Counted from the first letter of the stretch, positions 1-10,254 are shown. The stretch: 32,982 bases of DNA from a virus (IMGVR_UViG_3300020442_002036:1-32982); one strand, 5' to 3'. Program-made: numbers and translations. Notes: generated from the sequence alone by a model not told the origin.

Positions 1-3000
1 TATAGGTCACCGTTAGAGTTTAGACCAGTGTAGAATACAAGACCACCGTCTTGCTTCTTAGACTGTGCGTAGAAGTCCTGAGTTGTGGAAAGAATAACTT
101 CCTGTCTAGCAGGTAGACCAGTGGAGTAGTTACCTGGACCAAAACCAAGGTATTCAAACGTGTGGTTACCAGCACGAGCGATAGATGGTCGTCGCAATTC
201 AACATAGAATCTCTGATCAACAACAACTGTGCTGTCACCAGCGATAGAGATCTTACGATCTTCAGATCCAGAACTTGCATTACCTGATTGTGCCTTAAGT
301 GTATTATTACCAGTGTAATTATTGTTCTTAAGTGCCTCAGTAGCAAGGAAGTCAATGACAGATTCTTTAGTAGTTGAACCTTTGAAGTCGTTAACTCTAA
401 CTAAACCATGAACATAGTTGTCAGCAGCAGAGTATGTTGCTGGAGGATCAACAGCATTAGGATCAACTTGCTTGAACCATAGAGGATCGTTCTTATAGTT
501 GAGTGGATATAGTTTGCTGATTGGTTGAGAGAACTTGAAGTTCCTGAAGTTATTAAGGTTACCAGCACCAGTTGGGAATGGAGAAATGTTACCACGAACA
601 ACAGTTAGATAGTAAATACCATCTTGCTGATCAAAAATACGTCTCTGGATTTCCTCAACATCATACACATAGAATGTATCATCAAGTTCACCACAGTCAG
701 TTACAGACTCAACGTAGAATTGTACGTTGGCAGCGTCAGTAATAATATCACCAGGAGTGATAGTGTAAACCTTAGCACCGTTTTGTCTGTAGTAGAATTG
801 TGGTAGATTTTCTTTGATAAGATCCTTGCGTACAAGTGACTTACCACCATCAGGGAAGTCTAGTAGATCTGCAAATACAGTTCCCTGTGTAAATCTAATG
901 TTATCAGTAGAAGAGTACTTGATCTCACCAGATACACCCTTAATAATTAGGTGCCATGTAGTAGTACCAGGTACATTCAATGCAGCATGAAGATAACCAG
1001 AACCAGATGAATTACCAGCCCATGTTACAGCGTTTGCAGAAACATTCTGTGTCTTGTCAACAACAAAACTACCACCCTGAGGTGCAGTTACTTTGACTGT
1101 TGTAAAGATTTCATTCTTTAGACCAGTATTTGTAATGTTGTGATCAAATACTGTAAGTTCTAGATACTCATTGCTATTCTCTGTGTAGTATCTACCAGAT
1201 TGAATAGACATTGAAACATAGTTTGATGTCTCAATAACTCTTGTGTATTCCTTAGCACCTTTAGTATCTCTCTTATATGGATCATAGAAGATGTCCTCAC
1301 CAGCAGCATTAGTCTTGACAATGCTATTGGATGTGAAGTCAGCATCAGTGAAACCAATAATCTCGTTGGAGTTTCCACTATCTGTTGTGTTAAAGAACTT
1401 CGCCTTAGTTACATTACCAGATACAGGCTTAAGTCTGATCTTCTGTGGTAATAGTTTTCTAGTCTCGTCTTTTCTTGCTTTGATGGTGAATCCATTTAGA
1501 GGATCACGAACAGACTTAAGATACTTAGGAATTACATAACGTAGACGATAAATTCTATCTAGAGCAGTTCTTTCAGAATCATCAATTCTTTCATAGTAAG
1601 AGTCATTCGTCTTATTATTACCAGATGCATCACTATAGGTGCTATCATGGAATCTAGAAAGAATGCTTTGAGGATCATAGTCAGAAGAGTTAGGAGTAGA
1701 CTCATTCTTAACATTCAAATACCACTTACCCTTAGCACTTGTACCAACGTTACCATCATATGTTGGATCGTAACGCATGGGTGACTCACGCTTATCTGCG
1801 AATGCAGAGAAGTTGTAAGTGCCACTGTTAAGAGGAACAAAGATAATAGGATTAGTTGATGCAATAGCATCAGCATGTGTCTTATGGATTGTAATTACTT
1901 TAGCAGTATTATACCTAGCATAGAAGAACTTATCTCCTCTGAGTCTGCTATTGCTATCAGCAACATCAGGATCATTAGCAGAGGATCCACCTACGACTGG
2001 TAGATTGCCACCCTCATTTGCTCTAAAGAATACTTTATGAGGTGTGACTGAAGCATTAGGAACATCAAAGATGTGTGGAACATCAGTGATAATACCACCA
2101 CTTACACCAGTTGATAGTACGCAATTATATTCATGTAGATCATACTTGTCATCAAGAACGAACTGATAGATATCAATCTCAATGTCTGGATGAATTGCCT
2201 CTACTTCAGCAGAGTGAATGTAAATACCAGCAGCAGCGTTATCCTTACTGCTTGCAAGCATCAACTTAGTTTGATCGCTACCATTGAATGTAGTGTTACT
2301 AGCATAGTTTTCTGGTCTTGTATTTCTGCCAGGTGCAATTACATAATACTCAGTATTAGTATCAAAACCATTTGGTAGTCTTACATTACGCTTATCAACT
2401 TCAACATACTTGTTCTGTACAGTGTCATAACGTGGGCGTGGAACCAATCTTACTGGTGTTCCAGTCTCTAGTTGGTGAGGATTGGATCCTGATGTAGGAC
2501 CAGGTGTCCAGTCCTTGAGTCCCCAAATAGTTGCACGTGCAGATAGATCAGATGTAGCACTAGAAGGTTGAGTTCTAGTAACAGTACCGACACCAGTCTG
2601 GATGATTGTTGTGATGTTAGCAAAATACTGACGAATAGTATTAGCAACGCCATTACATTCTGGATAGACTGTATCCTGTGTGATAGTATCATCTACGTCA
2701 GGAGTATATGCTGTTGTATAACGACCAGCAGGTAGAGTGAAGTAGAGATATGAATTAGAAGTATCAGCAGTAGCATTAACAGCATTACCTGTTGATAGTC
2801 CTACTGGGGAGACAGTTCTATCAATTGCTGCTAGGTTGCCCTGTGTATTGATTGTATCTGTAATTAACTTGTATAGAGAAGAAATTGCAGAAGCAACATT
2901 CTGACAAGGACCGTTAGAGATATTTCTAGTTACACTTGCAAGTGATGCTGGAGTTGTTACAGTATCAGTAACAATCTTAAAGAGACTTTCAATAGTATTC

Positions 3001-6000
3001 TTAACATTATCACATCTGCTCTCACCAGTATGTCCTGTTCTGGTTACGCCAGCAAGACTTTCAGGTGTAGTAATAGCATTCTTAACAATGGTAGTTAGAG
3101 TAGTAATTGAAGACTCTACAGCATTACACTTGAATACTGATTGAGTACGAGCAACACCATTAAGTGTTGAGTTATTACTAATAGCATTAGTCAAGATGGT
3201 TGACAATGTAGTAATAGCAGTAGTTTCTGCTGCTAGTTGCTGAGCAGTCCAGTTGCTAGTACCAGATGCAGGATAAGTGATCTGTACAATATTTGTGTGA
3301 CCACCAACAGTAACTGCCTCACTCTTAATTACTTGAAGAGCAATATCCTTTAGGTGATTGATTGCTTCTACTGTCTCTGCAATAGAACCAGGTCCTACAG
3401 CACCACCAACATAGAGATTGGCAGTATCCCAAACTCTATCGTTACCACCATGCTTAACATTGTGAGCAATAACATCAACGATATCCTTTAGATCATCCTT
3501 ACAGTCATTGATTGAGTAACCAACAGGAGACTGGTAAGAAGGATTGTTGGCAATCATTCTGCCGAGTGCAATGTCAGCAATGAAGTTCTTATTCTGTGTA
3601 AGCAAACTAGCAGCATCAGAAGCTTGGTTGCTAACAATGCTTAGATTATCACCTGTAATTGTGTTATCAAATGTCTGAGTTAATCCATGCTTACCAACAA
3701 CGAGAACTTTCTCATTTCTCATTGCTTGAATCATGATCTCACTAGCATCTTGGAATGCTTCTAGTGTCTGAGTCTCTTCACCAGCAACATGAGCACCTGT
3801 AACATACAGTTGTGCCATATCCCAGACTCTATCATTACCACCAAATCCTACGTTGAAAGCAACTTCAACAACAAAGTCTTTGATGTCATCAATACAGTCT
3901 TGCTTGTTACCAGTTGGAGGTAAGAAACCAGGATGATTGATTAACATTCTCTCGTATGCTTCAGCAGCAATAAATGCAGCATTAGAATTGAGGAGATTGT
4001 ATGCATCACCAGCACCATTGTTTATGGCAGTCTGCGTATCAAGAGTAATTGTGGTATCATATGTTTGATGTAGACCATGAGAACCAATCGCAAGAATCTT
4101 CTGGTTCTTGATAACCTGAGCTGCCATATCTTTGGCGTGCTCAAATACAATGTTAGTCTCTGTCTCTTCACCTGCAACGTGAGCACCTGTCTTATAAGAA
4201 TAAGCAGCATCCCATGTCTTATCGTTACCACCGTATGCAACGTTATCTGCGATTGCTTCTAGTAGATCTCTGACATCATCAATACAGTCAGAATTATGAT
4301 ATGTTCTATTACCTGCAACAGAGAAGATCTTATGTACCGAGTCAGTCTTAGCAGATACAAATGTATGTGCGTAGTTACCACCAGCAATTAGAGCATTTGC
4401 TGTAGCAGATACAAACTGATGGACATATTGATCGCCAGCAGCAGAAGCACCTACGTTGACGGTAATTTTATTACCATTAACTTGGATAGCATTAGTTGCA
4501 GATCTCTTGAATGTGTGAACACCAGCGGGTTCATGCTTAACACTATTTGCAGTAGCACTTACAAATGTATGTGCAGACTGTGGTAGGTATTGAATTGCTT
4601 CACTGAGAGCACTTACAAATGTGTGAACGTACTGGTTGTTTGCATCAGCATCAAAACCAACGTTGAATGTAATGTCTCCAGTCTGCTTCTTAATACCACC
4701 AGCAGTAGCACTTACGAATGTATGTGTAGAGTTGTCAGAAGACTTACCTACGTTAACTGTGAATGTGTCGTTGGTCTTGCTTCTAATTTGTAACCAACGG
4801 TTGCTAGGATAATCAAATCCAGTACGAGGATACTGCTTGTTAGAAACATTACCATCTAGACTGCAACTAAATGTGAGTGAATTGTCAGAAACCTGAATGT
4901 AGTCACCACCATTAGAAACAGAGTTAGCAACAGCAGACACAAATGTGTGGACAGTTGTGTTGGTAGATGGGGAGTAATCAAGAATCTGTACATCAAATGT
5001 ATTTGTAGTTACATTAGATACAGTAAGATTTCTGCCACTTGCAGGATCACTTGGTCTAGGATAAGAATGGTTTGTTAGGTTGCCATCTTGTGTGCATGTA
5101 AACTTCAGTGCATAATCAGCAAGTCTTACAAAATCATTGTTATCCAAACCATGATTTGGAATTGTAAGAGTTACAATACCTGTAGTTGGATTGTATACAG
5201 CATTTGTAGGTGTGAATACCGCAGGACCTTGGAATCCATGATTAGCAACGGTGATTGTTAGATCACCAGTTGCAGGATCATATGCAGCATTAGTAGCAGT
5301 GTGACTAGAAGAACTTACATCTGTAATTCTGATTGACTTACCTGCTTTTGGATCTGTGCCAGGACGAGGATAAGAATGCTGAGTTGCATTGTTATCTTTA
5401 GAACAAGTAAAGGTTAGTGAATTATCTTTAAGAACAATATCATCCCCTACACGCAAGCCATGTTGTCCTATGGTGGCTACCATAACACCCGTTGCAGCGT
5501 TATAAGAAGCACCTGAAGGCTTGAAGAACTTGTTAGTTCCAGCATTACCAACCTTGACTGTAATTGTATCTGCTGTTACAGACTTGATCTTGAGTGATCT
5601 GCCAGATGCTTGATCTCTTCCTGCACGTGGATATGTTTGGGCAGTATCATTGCCATCCATGGTGCATTTGAAGGACAATGCATCATTTTCAATTAGAACA
5701 CCATCACCCTTAGAAAGGTTATGAGATCCAATAGTTAGAACTAAATCACCACTAGCAGGATCATAAGTTGCATTTGTTGGTGTGAATTGTTGGTTAGCAC
5801 CAGCAGCACCTACAGATACCTTGAATGTATCAGCAGTTACATTAGAAACTGTCAACCACTCACCATCAGCGGGATCGCCTTCTCTTGGATACTTATGCTC
5901 AGTAGCATTGTTATCCATTGCACATGTGAATGTCAGAGAATCCGTTGCGAGTTGAATTCTATCACCATTGACTAGACCATGAGCAGTCTTTGTAAAGACT

Positions 6001-9000
6001 AGATCGCCATTAGCAGGAGTATATGCAGCATCAGTTGGAGTGAAATAAGAGTTACCAACTTTAGTAATCTTAAGTGAATTTTGATATGCTCTATCCTTTC
6101 TTCTAACAATAGCATTTGCAGCAGCACTTACGAATGTATGTACTGAGGTATTGGTAGAAGGTGTGATATCCAATGTTTGAATATCAAATGTATTTGTAGT
6201 TACATTAGATACTGGAATGAACTTACCACTAATAGGATCAGTAGCACGAGGATATGTTTTTTGTGTCTGATTATTATCAGCAGCACAAGTAAATGTAAGT
6301 GAGTTATCAACAACATTGATTAGATCACCATTCTCAAACCCATGAGCATTCAGAGTAAATGTTAGAATACCTGTAGTTGGGTTGTATGCAGCATCTGTTG
6401 GTGTATGCTGAGTTGTATCACTTCTAGGATATACGTGATCAGTAGCGTAACTATCTTGAGAACACTTGAAGGTTAGAGAACCATCAGCAATTCTAACTGC
6501 TTGACCTTGCTGTAATTTATTGTTGTTAATAGTTAACTCAAGGTCACCAGTTGCAGGATTATAATCTGCATCAGTAACATTGTAATTAACAGTTGGTGAC
6601 TTGCCAACGTTAATTGTAAATGTATCAGTAGTTGATGCTGTAAGTGGGAGAATCTTGTTTGCAGCAGGATCGCTAATACGTGGGTAGGAATGCTGTGTAG
6701 CATTTCCATCCATAGCACAACTAAAGTTTAATGCATTATAATCAATTCTAACAGCATCATTTTCAGAAAGAACACCATTGCTTACAGCAGATACAAATGT
6801 ATGTGGATACTGATCAGCAGGAGCAGATTCACCAACGTTAACTTCAAATGTATCGTTAGTCTTGTTAGAAATTGTTAACCACTTTAGACTAGAGGGATCA
6901 GTTGCACGTGGATAAGTATGCTGAGTTGCATTACTATCTTTGGTGCATGTGAAAGTAATTGAATTATCCTTAATTAGAATTCTCTGTCCATTAGTGAATC
7001 CATGACCAGCAATGGTCAATACCAATTTACCACTGGATGGTGTGTATACAGCGTTTGTAACTGTATGCTCACTTGCCTTGGTCATACCATGACCAGCAGC
7101 AGTGATAACCATTTCACCAGTTGCAGCATTGTAAGTTGCAGCTGTGGGAGTATACTTCTGTACAGAAGAACCAAGAATCATTCTTTCAACTGCCTCAGCA
7201 GCAATTAGATTCTTGTTAGCAAGAATTAGATTACGAGCATCACCATTTCTATCAGCAACTAATTCTGGTTGATCAGTAGCAACAGGATCATTAGCAGTAA
7301 CCTTAGACTGTGTTAAACCATGAGCACCGAAGACAAATACATCTTCTTTACGCATGACCTGAACTGCCATGTCCTTACAATAGTTGAATGCTGCAAGAGT
7401 CTCGTTCTTGTTTGTTACTGCGTTTGTAACAGAACCTCTCTCGTAATAATCAGCAGCATCCCATGTTTCAGCATTACCACCATAACCTGTGTTATCTGCA
7501 ACAGCATCAATTGCTGTCTCTAAGTCAGCGATAAATGTAGCTTTGGTGTATCCAGCAGCAGGTGTATAACTAGGATAATCAAGAAGCATTCTCTCATATG
7601 CTTCGTTAGCAATGAATGTCTTGTTATTAACGATCAATGCACGGGCATCACCAAAACGACCTGTTACAAACTGTTTTTGTGCAGTTTGAGCATTGTCGCC
7701 CAACTCAATAGATGCAGAGTCAAGAACTCTCTTAACAAATGTATTGTTAGGAATTACAGGGTTTGTTGGTCTGGTAGCACCAGCATTTAATTTTCCATTA
7801 GTGAACTGACTAGGATCATAGTCAGCAACTGTCATACCCTCAACAACACCACTGGTATCACCGATGTTGACGATTGCACTATTATTAGTTGTAGTTACAC
7901 CTTCACGCAAATACGTAAAGTTACGCATTGCAGCAATAGCAAGATCCTTGGCGTAGTTATAACCCTCTAGAGTTTCAGTTAGTTCACCGTCAATATAAGA
8001 TAGGTTGTTACCAACGAAATATGCTTCAGCAGCTTGAATAGTATTGATGTTGCCACCAAGTCTCAAATCTTGTACTGTGGCGTCAATTAGATAACCAACG
8101 TCTCTACGACACTTGGTAATAGTAATAGTCTCTTTTACCTTGAGTGCTGGATACTTAGCAAGAATTCTGTCATATGCTTCATGAGCAATGAAGTCTTTGT
8201 TTGCTTCAATTCTATCAGCAGCATCAAGAATTTTATTATTAATAGTGACACCTGATGGATTCAGAATATCAGCAGTTGCAGTAAACTTCTTGAAACCACT
8301 AGGTTCTAGAGTTGCAAAGAATGTGTTATTACCACCAGCAGTTCTTGGGTTTAACTTGACATATAGTTTGTCGTCTGTCTTAGCACCAATTCTATAACCA
8401 CCAATAGTAGCAGCAGGACGCTTTTTAGGATCAATTGCGTCATCATCACCATGATAGATCTTGGTGTGGTTGCCAGGATCATTAGATGCATAAACATCTA
8501 GAGTATAATATGACTGTCTCTTCTTATTACCAGAAGTTTCATCAACAGTCTTAGGAGGAACAATGTCAGTAATATATCCACCTTTGTCCTGACTGAACGC
8601 AAATCCTTTATGACCGATTGCGTGTAGTGAGGTGTTACCAAAGTTGGAGTTAGAGTTGGTGATAGACATATCACCACCACTTTCCATTAGGAAGTGATCA
8701 GCGAAACCAACAGCGAAGATACTAACACACTGAATAAATGCGTCTTCAGATGCACGAACGTGGAAGTTTCTCCAGTCATCTTTCCAGAATGCATCACCCT
8801 TAGTATGATAAGGTACTGTTGCGAATGCGTCTGTTAGAGATGCTTGGTTGAATGTGTTTGTAAATTCATCGTATCTGATGAATGCTCTGTCGTCTTTCTG
8901 TAGAGAAACACCCGTGTACTGAGCGATAACCATGGATTTGAATCCAGTGGCTTTTAGACCATTCGCCCAGATACCGCAAATACCCCACGTAGAACGGATG

Positions 9001-10181
9001 GAACAGTTGAAGACGTAGGGGGATGCAGACTCAACAGAGTCAACTTCTGCTTTTACGACTGCATTAGAGTTTAAGCCGTTTGCTGTGGTATAAGTTGTAC
9101 CACTAACAAGACTAGTATTTGTACCTAGTGTGCTTACACTACCAGGAATTTGGTAAGAGAATTTTTTCTTATCTACCAGATCAAGAGATGAGATTGAGAA
9201 TGTACCATCAATCTGATCATCTAGACCATTGTTTTCAATAGCGATGAACTGGTTCCTGAAGTAACCATGATTAACTTTTGTGGTAACTTCAACAGTGATA
9301 GTTCCTCTTGGAGAAGAATCTGTACACTTAATAGACTCAATAGCACGGATGTCAGAAAGAGGACCTACAATTCTGTTCTCTTCAATTCTGTCACCAAATT
9401 CATTGGCATCATCAATTGTTGGTTGATACTCAGAAAATGCTTTTGCAATCTTCTGATAGTAAAGACCTAGTTCTTCTTTATCTGCATATTCAAATACAGT
9501 TAGTTTGTGGTGAGAGAAGTTAGGTACAGCAAGTTGAGTCCATGCACTGCCAGGACTGTCAGCAGGTGGTGTTTGATAATATACTTTTGCAACACCATCG
9601 GTTGAATTATATAATGGTGATGTTGGTTCTAGATCGCCATCCTTGATGGTAAACTGCCAGAAATATGTACCACCAGTTACGTTGAAGATTGCTGATCTTG
9701 CTTCAATTGGATCAGCAGGATCGGGAACATATAAAGGACGTACAATAGTTCTACGTAGATCGTAACCAATGATAGAAGAACCACGAGGAATAATAACACC
9801 ACCCTCTGTGTTATTAAACTTATAAAGAATGTTGTTTGGATCTGAGAGATCTAGAATGGAATCATCATTCCACTCACTTAATGCTTGATCAAAATTAAAG
9901 GCGTTGATGCCAGTAGTAGAAGTAAGACCAGGACGGTTATCAATGTAATGGTTACCAGGCATCACCATAACGGTGAATTGGTCAAACCTGTCGTTGTCTA
10001 TGCCAGGTACATATGAGAAACGTGAAATCTCAATAAATGCTCTTTGAAGAGATTTAAAAGGTCTAATAGGGGAGTTACCTCTATTATTAAGTTCATCTGA
10101 CGCATTAAAATCGTCAGGAGACACATACAAATACTTACCAGTTTTAGAACTAATAAGATTGTCAAGTCTAGTCAATGCCAT
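1..10181 (-). CDS. Giant repeat-built virion protein, partial (3' end outside window)
   Basis: A single frame stays open from the ATG at 10181 to the left edge, giving at least 3,393 residues with no stop. The N-terminus (MALTRLDNLISSKTGKYLYV, then a segment rich in aromatic beta-strand-like residues) resembles the very large structural proteins annotated in T4-type cyanophages. From the start inward: a unique beta-rich N-terminal region (about 700 residues), helical modules with GGN..WD..Y and EAYERM motifs, a long array of beta modules with TFTC...YPR...DP motifs and HTFVSA linkers, more helical modules, a run of C.NV..TI modules, then another beta-rich region. A T4-type late promoter lies 37 bases upstream and a purine-rich ribosome site (GTAGAAG) precedes the ATG. 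The modular, Asn/Thr/Asp-rich composition suggests an extended fibre or whisker-like appendage, but that role is inference. The spot translations along the region are mutually consistent. Confidence 0.85.
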   Translation of the reverse strand, partial: MALTRLDNLISSKTGKYLYVSPDDFNASDELNNRGNSPIRPFKSLQRAFIEISRFSYVPGIDNDRFDQFTVMVMPGNHYIDNRPGLTSTTGINAFNFDQALSEWNDDSILDLSDPNNILYKFNNTEGGVIIPRGSSIIGYDLRRTIVRPLYVPDPADPIEARSAIFNVTGGTYFWQFTIKDGDLEPTSPLYNSTDGVAKVYYQTPPADSPGSAWTQLAVPNFSHHKLTVFEYADKEELGLYYQKIAKAFSEYQPTIDDANEFGDRIEENRIVGPLSDIRAIESIKCTDSSPRGTITVEVTTKVNHGYFRNQFIAIENNGLDDQIDGTFSISSLDLVDKKKFSYQIPGSVSTLGTNTSLVSGTTYTTANGLNSNAVVKAEVDSVESASPYVFNCSIRSTWGICGIWANGLKATGFKSMVIAQYTGVSLQKDDRAFIRYDEFTNTFNQASLTDAFATVPYHTKGDAFWKDDWRNFHVRASEDAFIQCVSIFAVGFADHFLMESGGDMSITNSNSNFGNTSLHAIGHKGFAFSQDKGGYITDIVPPKTVDETSGNKKRQSYYTLDVYASNDPGNHTKIYHGDDDAIDPKKRPAATIGGYRIGAKTDDKLYVKLNPRTAGGNNTFFATLEPSGFKKFTATADILNPSGVTINNKILDAADRIEANKDFIAHEAYDRILAKYPALKVKETITITKCRRDVGYLIDATVQDLRLGGNINTIQAAEAYFVGNNLSYIDGELTETLEGYNYAKDLAIAAMRNFTYLREGVTTTNNSAIVNIGDTSGVVEGMTVADYDPSQFTNGKLNAGATRPTNPVIPNNTFVKRVLDSASIELGDNAQTAQKQFVTGRFGDARALIVNNKTFIANEAYERMLLDYPSYTPAAGYTKATFIADLETAIDAVADNTGYGGNAETWDAADYYERGSVTNAVTNKNETLAAFNYCKDMAVQVMRKEDVFVFGAHGLTQSKVTANDPVATDQPELVADRNGDARNLILANKNLIAAEAVERMILGSSVQKYTPTAATYNAATGEMVITAAGHGMTKASEHTVTNAVYTPSSGKLVLTIAGHGFTNGQRILIKDNSITFTCTKDSNATQHTYPRATDPSSLKWLTISNKTNDTFEVNVGESAPADQYPHTFVSAVSNGVLSENDAVRIDYNALNFSCAMDGNATQHSYPRISDPAANKILPLTASTTDTFTINVGKSPTVNYNVTDADYNPATGDLELTINNNKLQQGQAVRIADGSLTFKCSQDSYATDHVYPRSDTTQHTPTDAAYNPTTGILTFTLNAHGFENGDLINVVDNSLTFTCAADNNQTQKTYPRATDPISGKFIPVSNVTTNTFDIQTLDITPSTNTSVHTFVSAAANAIVRRKDRAYQNSLKITKVGNSYFTPTDAAYTPANGDLVFTKTAHGLVNGDRIQLATDSLTFTCAMDNNATEHKYPREGDPADGEWLTVSNVTADTFKVSVGAAGANQQFTPTNATYDPASGDLVLTIGSHNLSKGDGVLIENDALSFKCTMDGNDTAQTYPRAGRDQASGRSLKIKSVTADTITVKVGNAGTNKFFKPSGASYNAATGVMVATIGQHGLRVGDDIVLKDNSLTFTCSKDNNATQHSYPRPGTDPKAGKSIRITDVSSSSHTATNAAYDPATGDLTITVANHGFQGPAVFTPTNAVYNPTTGIVTLTIPNHGLDNNDFVRLADYALKFTCTQDGNLTNHSYPRPSDPASGRNLTVSNVTTNTFDVQILDYSPSTNTTVHTFVSAVANSVSNGGDYIQVSDNSLTFSCSLDGNVSNKQYPRTGFDYPSNRWLQIRSKTNDTFTVNVGKSSDNSTHTFVSATAGGIKKQTGDITFNVGFDADANNQYVHTFVSALSEAIQYLPQSAHTFVSATANSVKHEPAGVHTFKRSATNAIQVNGNKITVNVGASAAGDQYVHQFVSATANALIAGGNYAHTFVSAKTDSVHKIFSVAGNRTYHNSDCIDDVRDLLEAIADNVAYGGNDKTWDAAYSYKTGAHVAGEETETNIVFEHAKDMAAQVIKNQKILAIGSHGLHQTYDTTITLDTQTAINNGAGDAYNLLNSNAAFIAAEAYERMLINHPGFLPPTGNKQDCIDDIKDFVVEVAFNVGFGGNDRVWDMAQLYVTGAHVAGEETQTLEAFQDASEIMIQAMRNEKVLVVGKHGLTQTFDNTITGDNLSIVSNQASDAASLLTQNKNFIADIALGRMIANNPSYQSPVGYSINDCKDDLKDIVDVIAHNVKHGGNDRVWDTANLYVGGAVGPGSIAETVEAINHLKDIALQVIKSEAVTVGGHTNIVQITYPASGTSNWTAQQLAAETTAITTLSTILTNAISNNSTLNGVARTQSVFKCNAVESSITTLTTIVKNAITTPESLAGVTRTGHTGESRCDNVKNTIESLFKIVTDTVTTPASLASVTRNISNGPCQNVASAISSLYKLITDTINTQGNLAAIDRTVSPVGLSTGNAVNATADTSNSYLYFTLPAGRYTTAYTPDVDDTITQDTVYPECNGVANTIRQYFANITTIIQTGVGTVTRTQPSSATSDLSARATIWGLKDWTPGPTSGSNPHQLETGTPVRLVPRPRYDTVQNKYVEVDKRNVRLPNGFDTNTEYYVIAPGRNTRPENYASNTTFNGSDQTKLMLASSKDNAAAGIYIHSAEVEAIHPDIEIDIYQFVLDDKYDLHEYNCVLSTGVSGGIITDVPHIFDVPNASVTPHKVFFRANEGGNLPVVGGSSANDPDVADSNSRLRGDKFFYARYNTAKVITIHKTHADAIASTNPIIFVPLNSGTYNFSAFADKRESPMRYDPTYDGNVGTSAKGKWYLNVKNESTPNSSDYDPQSILSRFHDSTYSDASGNNKTNDSYYERIDDSERTALDRIYRLRYVIPKYLKSVRDPLNGFTIKARKDETRKLLPQKIRLKPVSGNVTKAKFFNTTDSGNSNEIIGFTDADFTSNSIVKTNAAGEDIFYDPYKRDTKGAKEYTRVIETSNYVSMSIQSGRYYTENSNEYLELTVFDHNITNTGLKNEIFTTVKVTAPQGGSFVVDKTQNVSANAVTWAGNSSGSGYLHAALNVPGTTTWHLIIKGVSGEIKYSSTDNIRFTQGTVFADLLDFPDGGKSLVRKDLIKENLPQFYYRQNGAKVYTITPGDIITDAANVQFYVESVTDCGELDDTFYVYDVEEIQRRIFDQQDGIYYLTVVRGNISPFPTGAGNLNNFRNFKFSQPISKLYPLNYKNDPLWFKQVDPNAVDPPATYSAADNYVHGLVRVNDFKGSTTKESVIDFLATEALKNNNYTGNNTLKAQSGNASSGSEDRKISIAGDSTVVVDQRFYVELRRPSIARAGNHTFEYLGFGPGNYSTGLPARQEVILSTTQDFYAQSKKQDGGLVFYTGLNSNGDL
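2580..3240 (-). repeat. Five-copy C.NV..TI module array in the giant protein
   Basis: The encoded protein repeats a unit of about 40-45 residues that reads roughly TTL.TIV.NAITTP.SLAGVTRT followed by C.NV..TI. Four to five copies are visible between 2580 and 3240, most carrying one cysteine just before the NV motif. The helical heptad-like spacing of the small hydrophobic residues suggests a coiled or bundled rod; this is inferred from pattern only. Confidence 0.65.
3310..4330 (-). repeat. Helical module copies in the giant protein (second half of the set)
   Basis: Three consecutive copies of a roughly 105-residue module can be read here. Each has a FIA.EAYERM-like segment (absent from the first, see the interruption at 4330-7212), then DC.DD..D, V..NV..GGND..WD.A..Y, GEET.T.EAF and a closing V..GKHGL.QT motif. 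Approximate limits on the plus strand are 3310-3585, 3670-3990 and 4050-4310. Two further complete copies of the same module lie at about 7310-7620 and 7915-8200. Confidence 0.7.
4330..7170 (-). repeat. Tandem beta-module array (TFTC...YPR...DP and HTFVSA) in the giant protein
   Basis: About nine copies of a 75-90 residue module are encoded. The core reads TPTNA.Y.P.TGDL.LTI..HGL..GD.V...DNSLTFTC..D.NATQHSYPR, then a DP..GK segment, V(S)NVT..TF.V.VG. The YPR motif falls near 4827, 5058, 5364, 5625, 5885, 6250, 6428, 6680 and 6910. Nine HTFVSA-type linkers (near 4355, 4405, 4500, 4555, 4605, 4705, 4935, 6125 and 6785) punctuate the array. DNA copies have diverged enough that the repeats are clearer in protein than in nucleotide. 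Confidence 0.75.
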
Positions 10182-10217
10182 ATTCTTCTACTCAGGATGG
10201 GTGGTCCGATCTCAGTT

Positions 10218-10225
10218 TATTTATA
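10218..10225 (-). promoter_or_regulatory. T4-type late promoter for the giant protein
   Basis: The minus strand reads TATAAATA, the exact T4 late promoter element recognised by the phage sigma factor gp55. It sits just beyond the upstream terminator and 37 bases before the ATG at 10181, leaving a leader of about 30 bases. Confidence 0.75.
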
Positions 10226-10228
10226 CAA

Positions 10229-10254
10229 GAAAAACCCTTGATTTGACAAGGGTT
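10229..10254 (-). terminator. Rho-independent terminator after the tRNA/tmRNA cluster
   Basis: On the minus strand an 8-bp stem AACCCTTG / CAAGGGTT with a 6-base loop is followed at once by a run of U. It ends the RNA cluster transcript and is followed within a few bases by the late promoter of the giant gene. Confidence 0.8.

Noticed and set aside
4330-7170. Regularly spaced repeats that might be a CRISPR array or intergenic repeat
   Set aside because: The period follows an intact coding frame, the units are about 250 bases and diverged at DNA level, and conservation is in protein motifs (YPR, TFTC).
1-10180. Numerous short ORFs of 60-110 codons on both strands in the first 10 kb
   Set aside because: They lie inside one uninterrupted, repeat-rich minus-strand frame, lack ribosome sites, and their hydrophobic, Leu/Thr/Ser-rich products are typical out-of-frame shadows.
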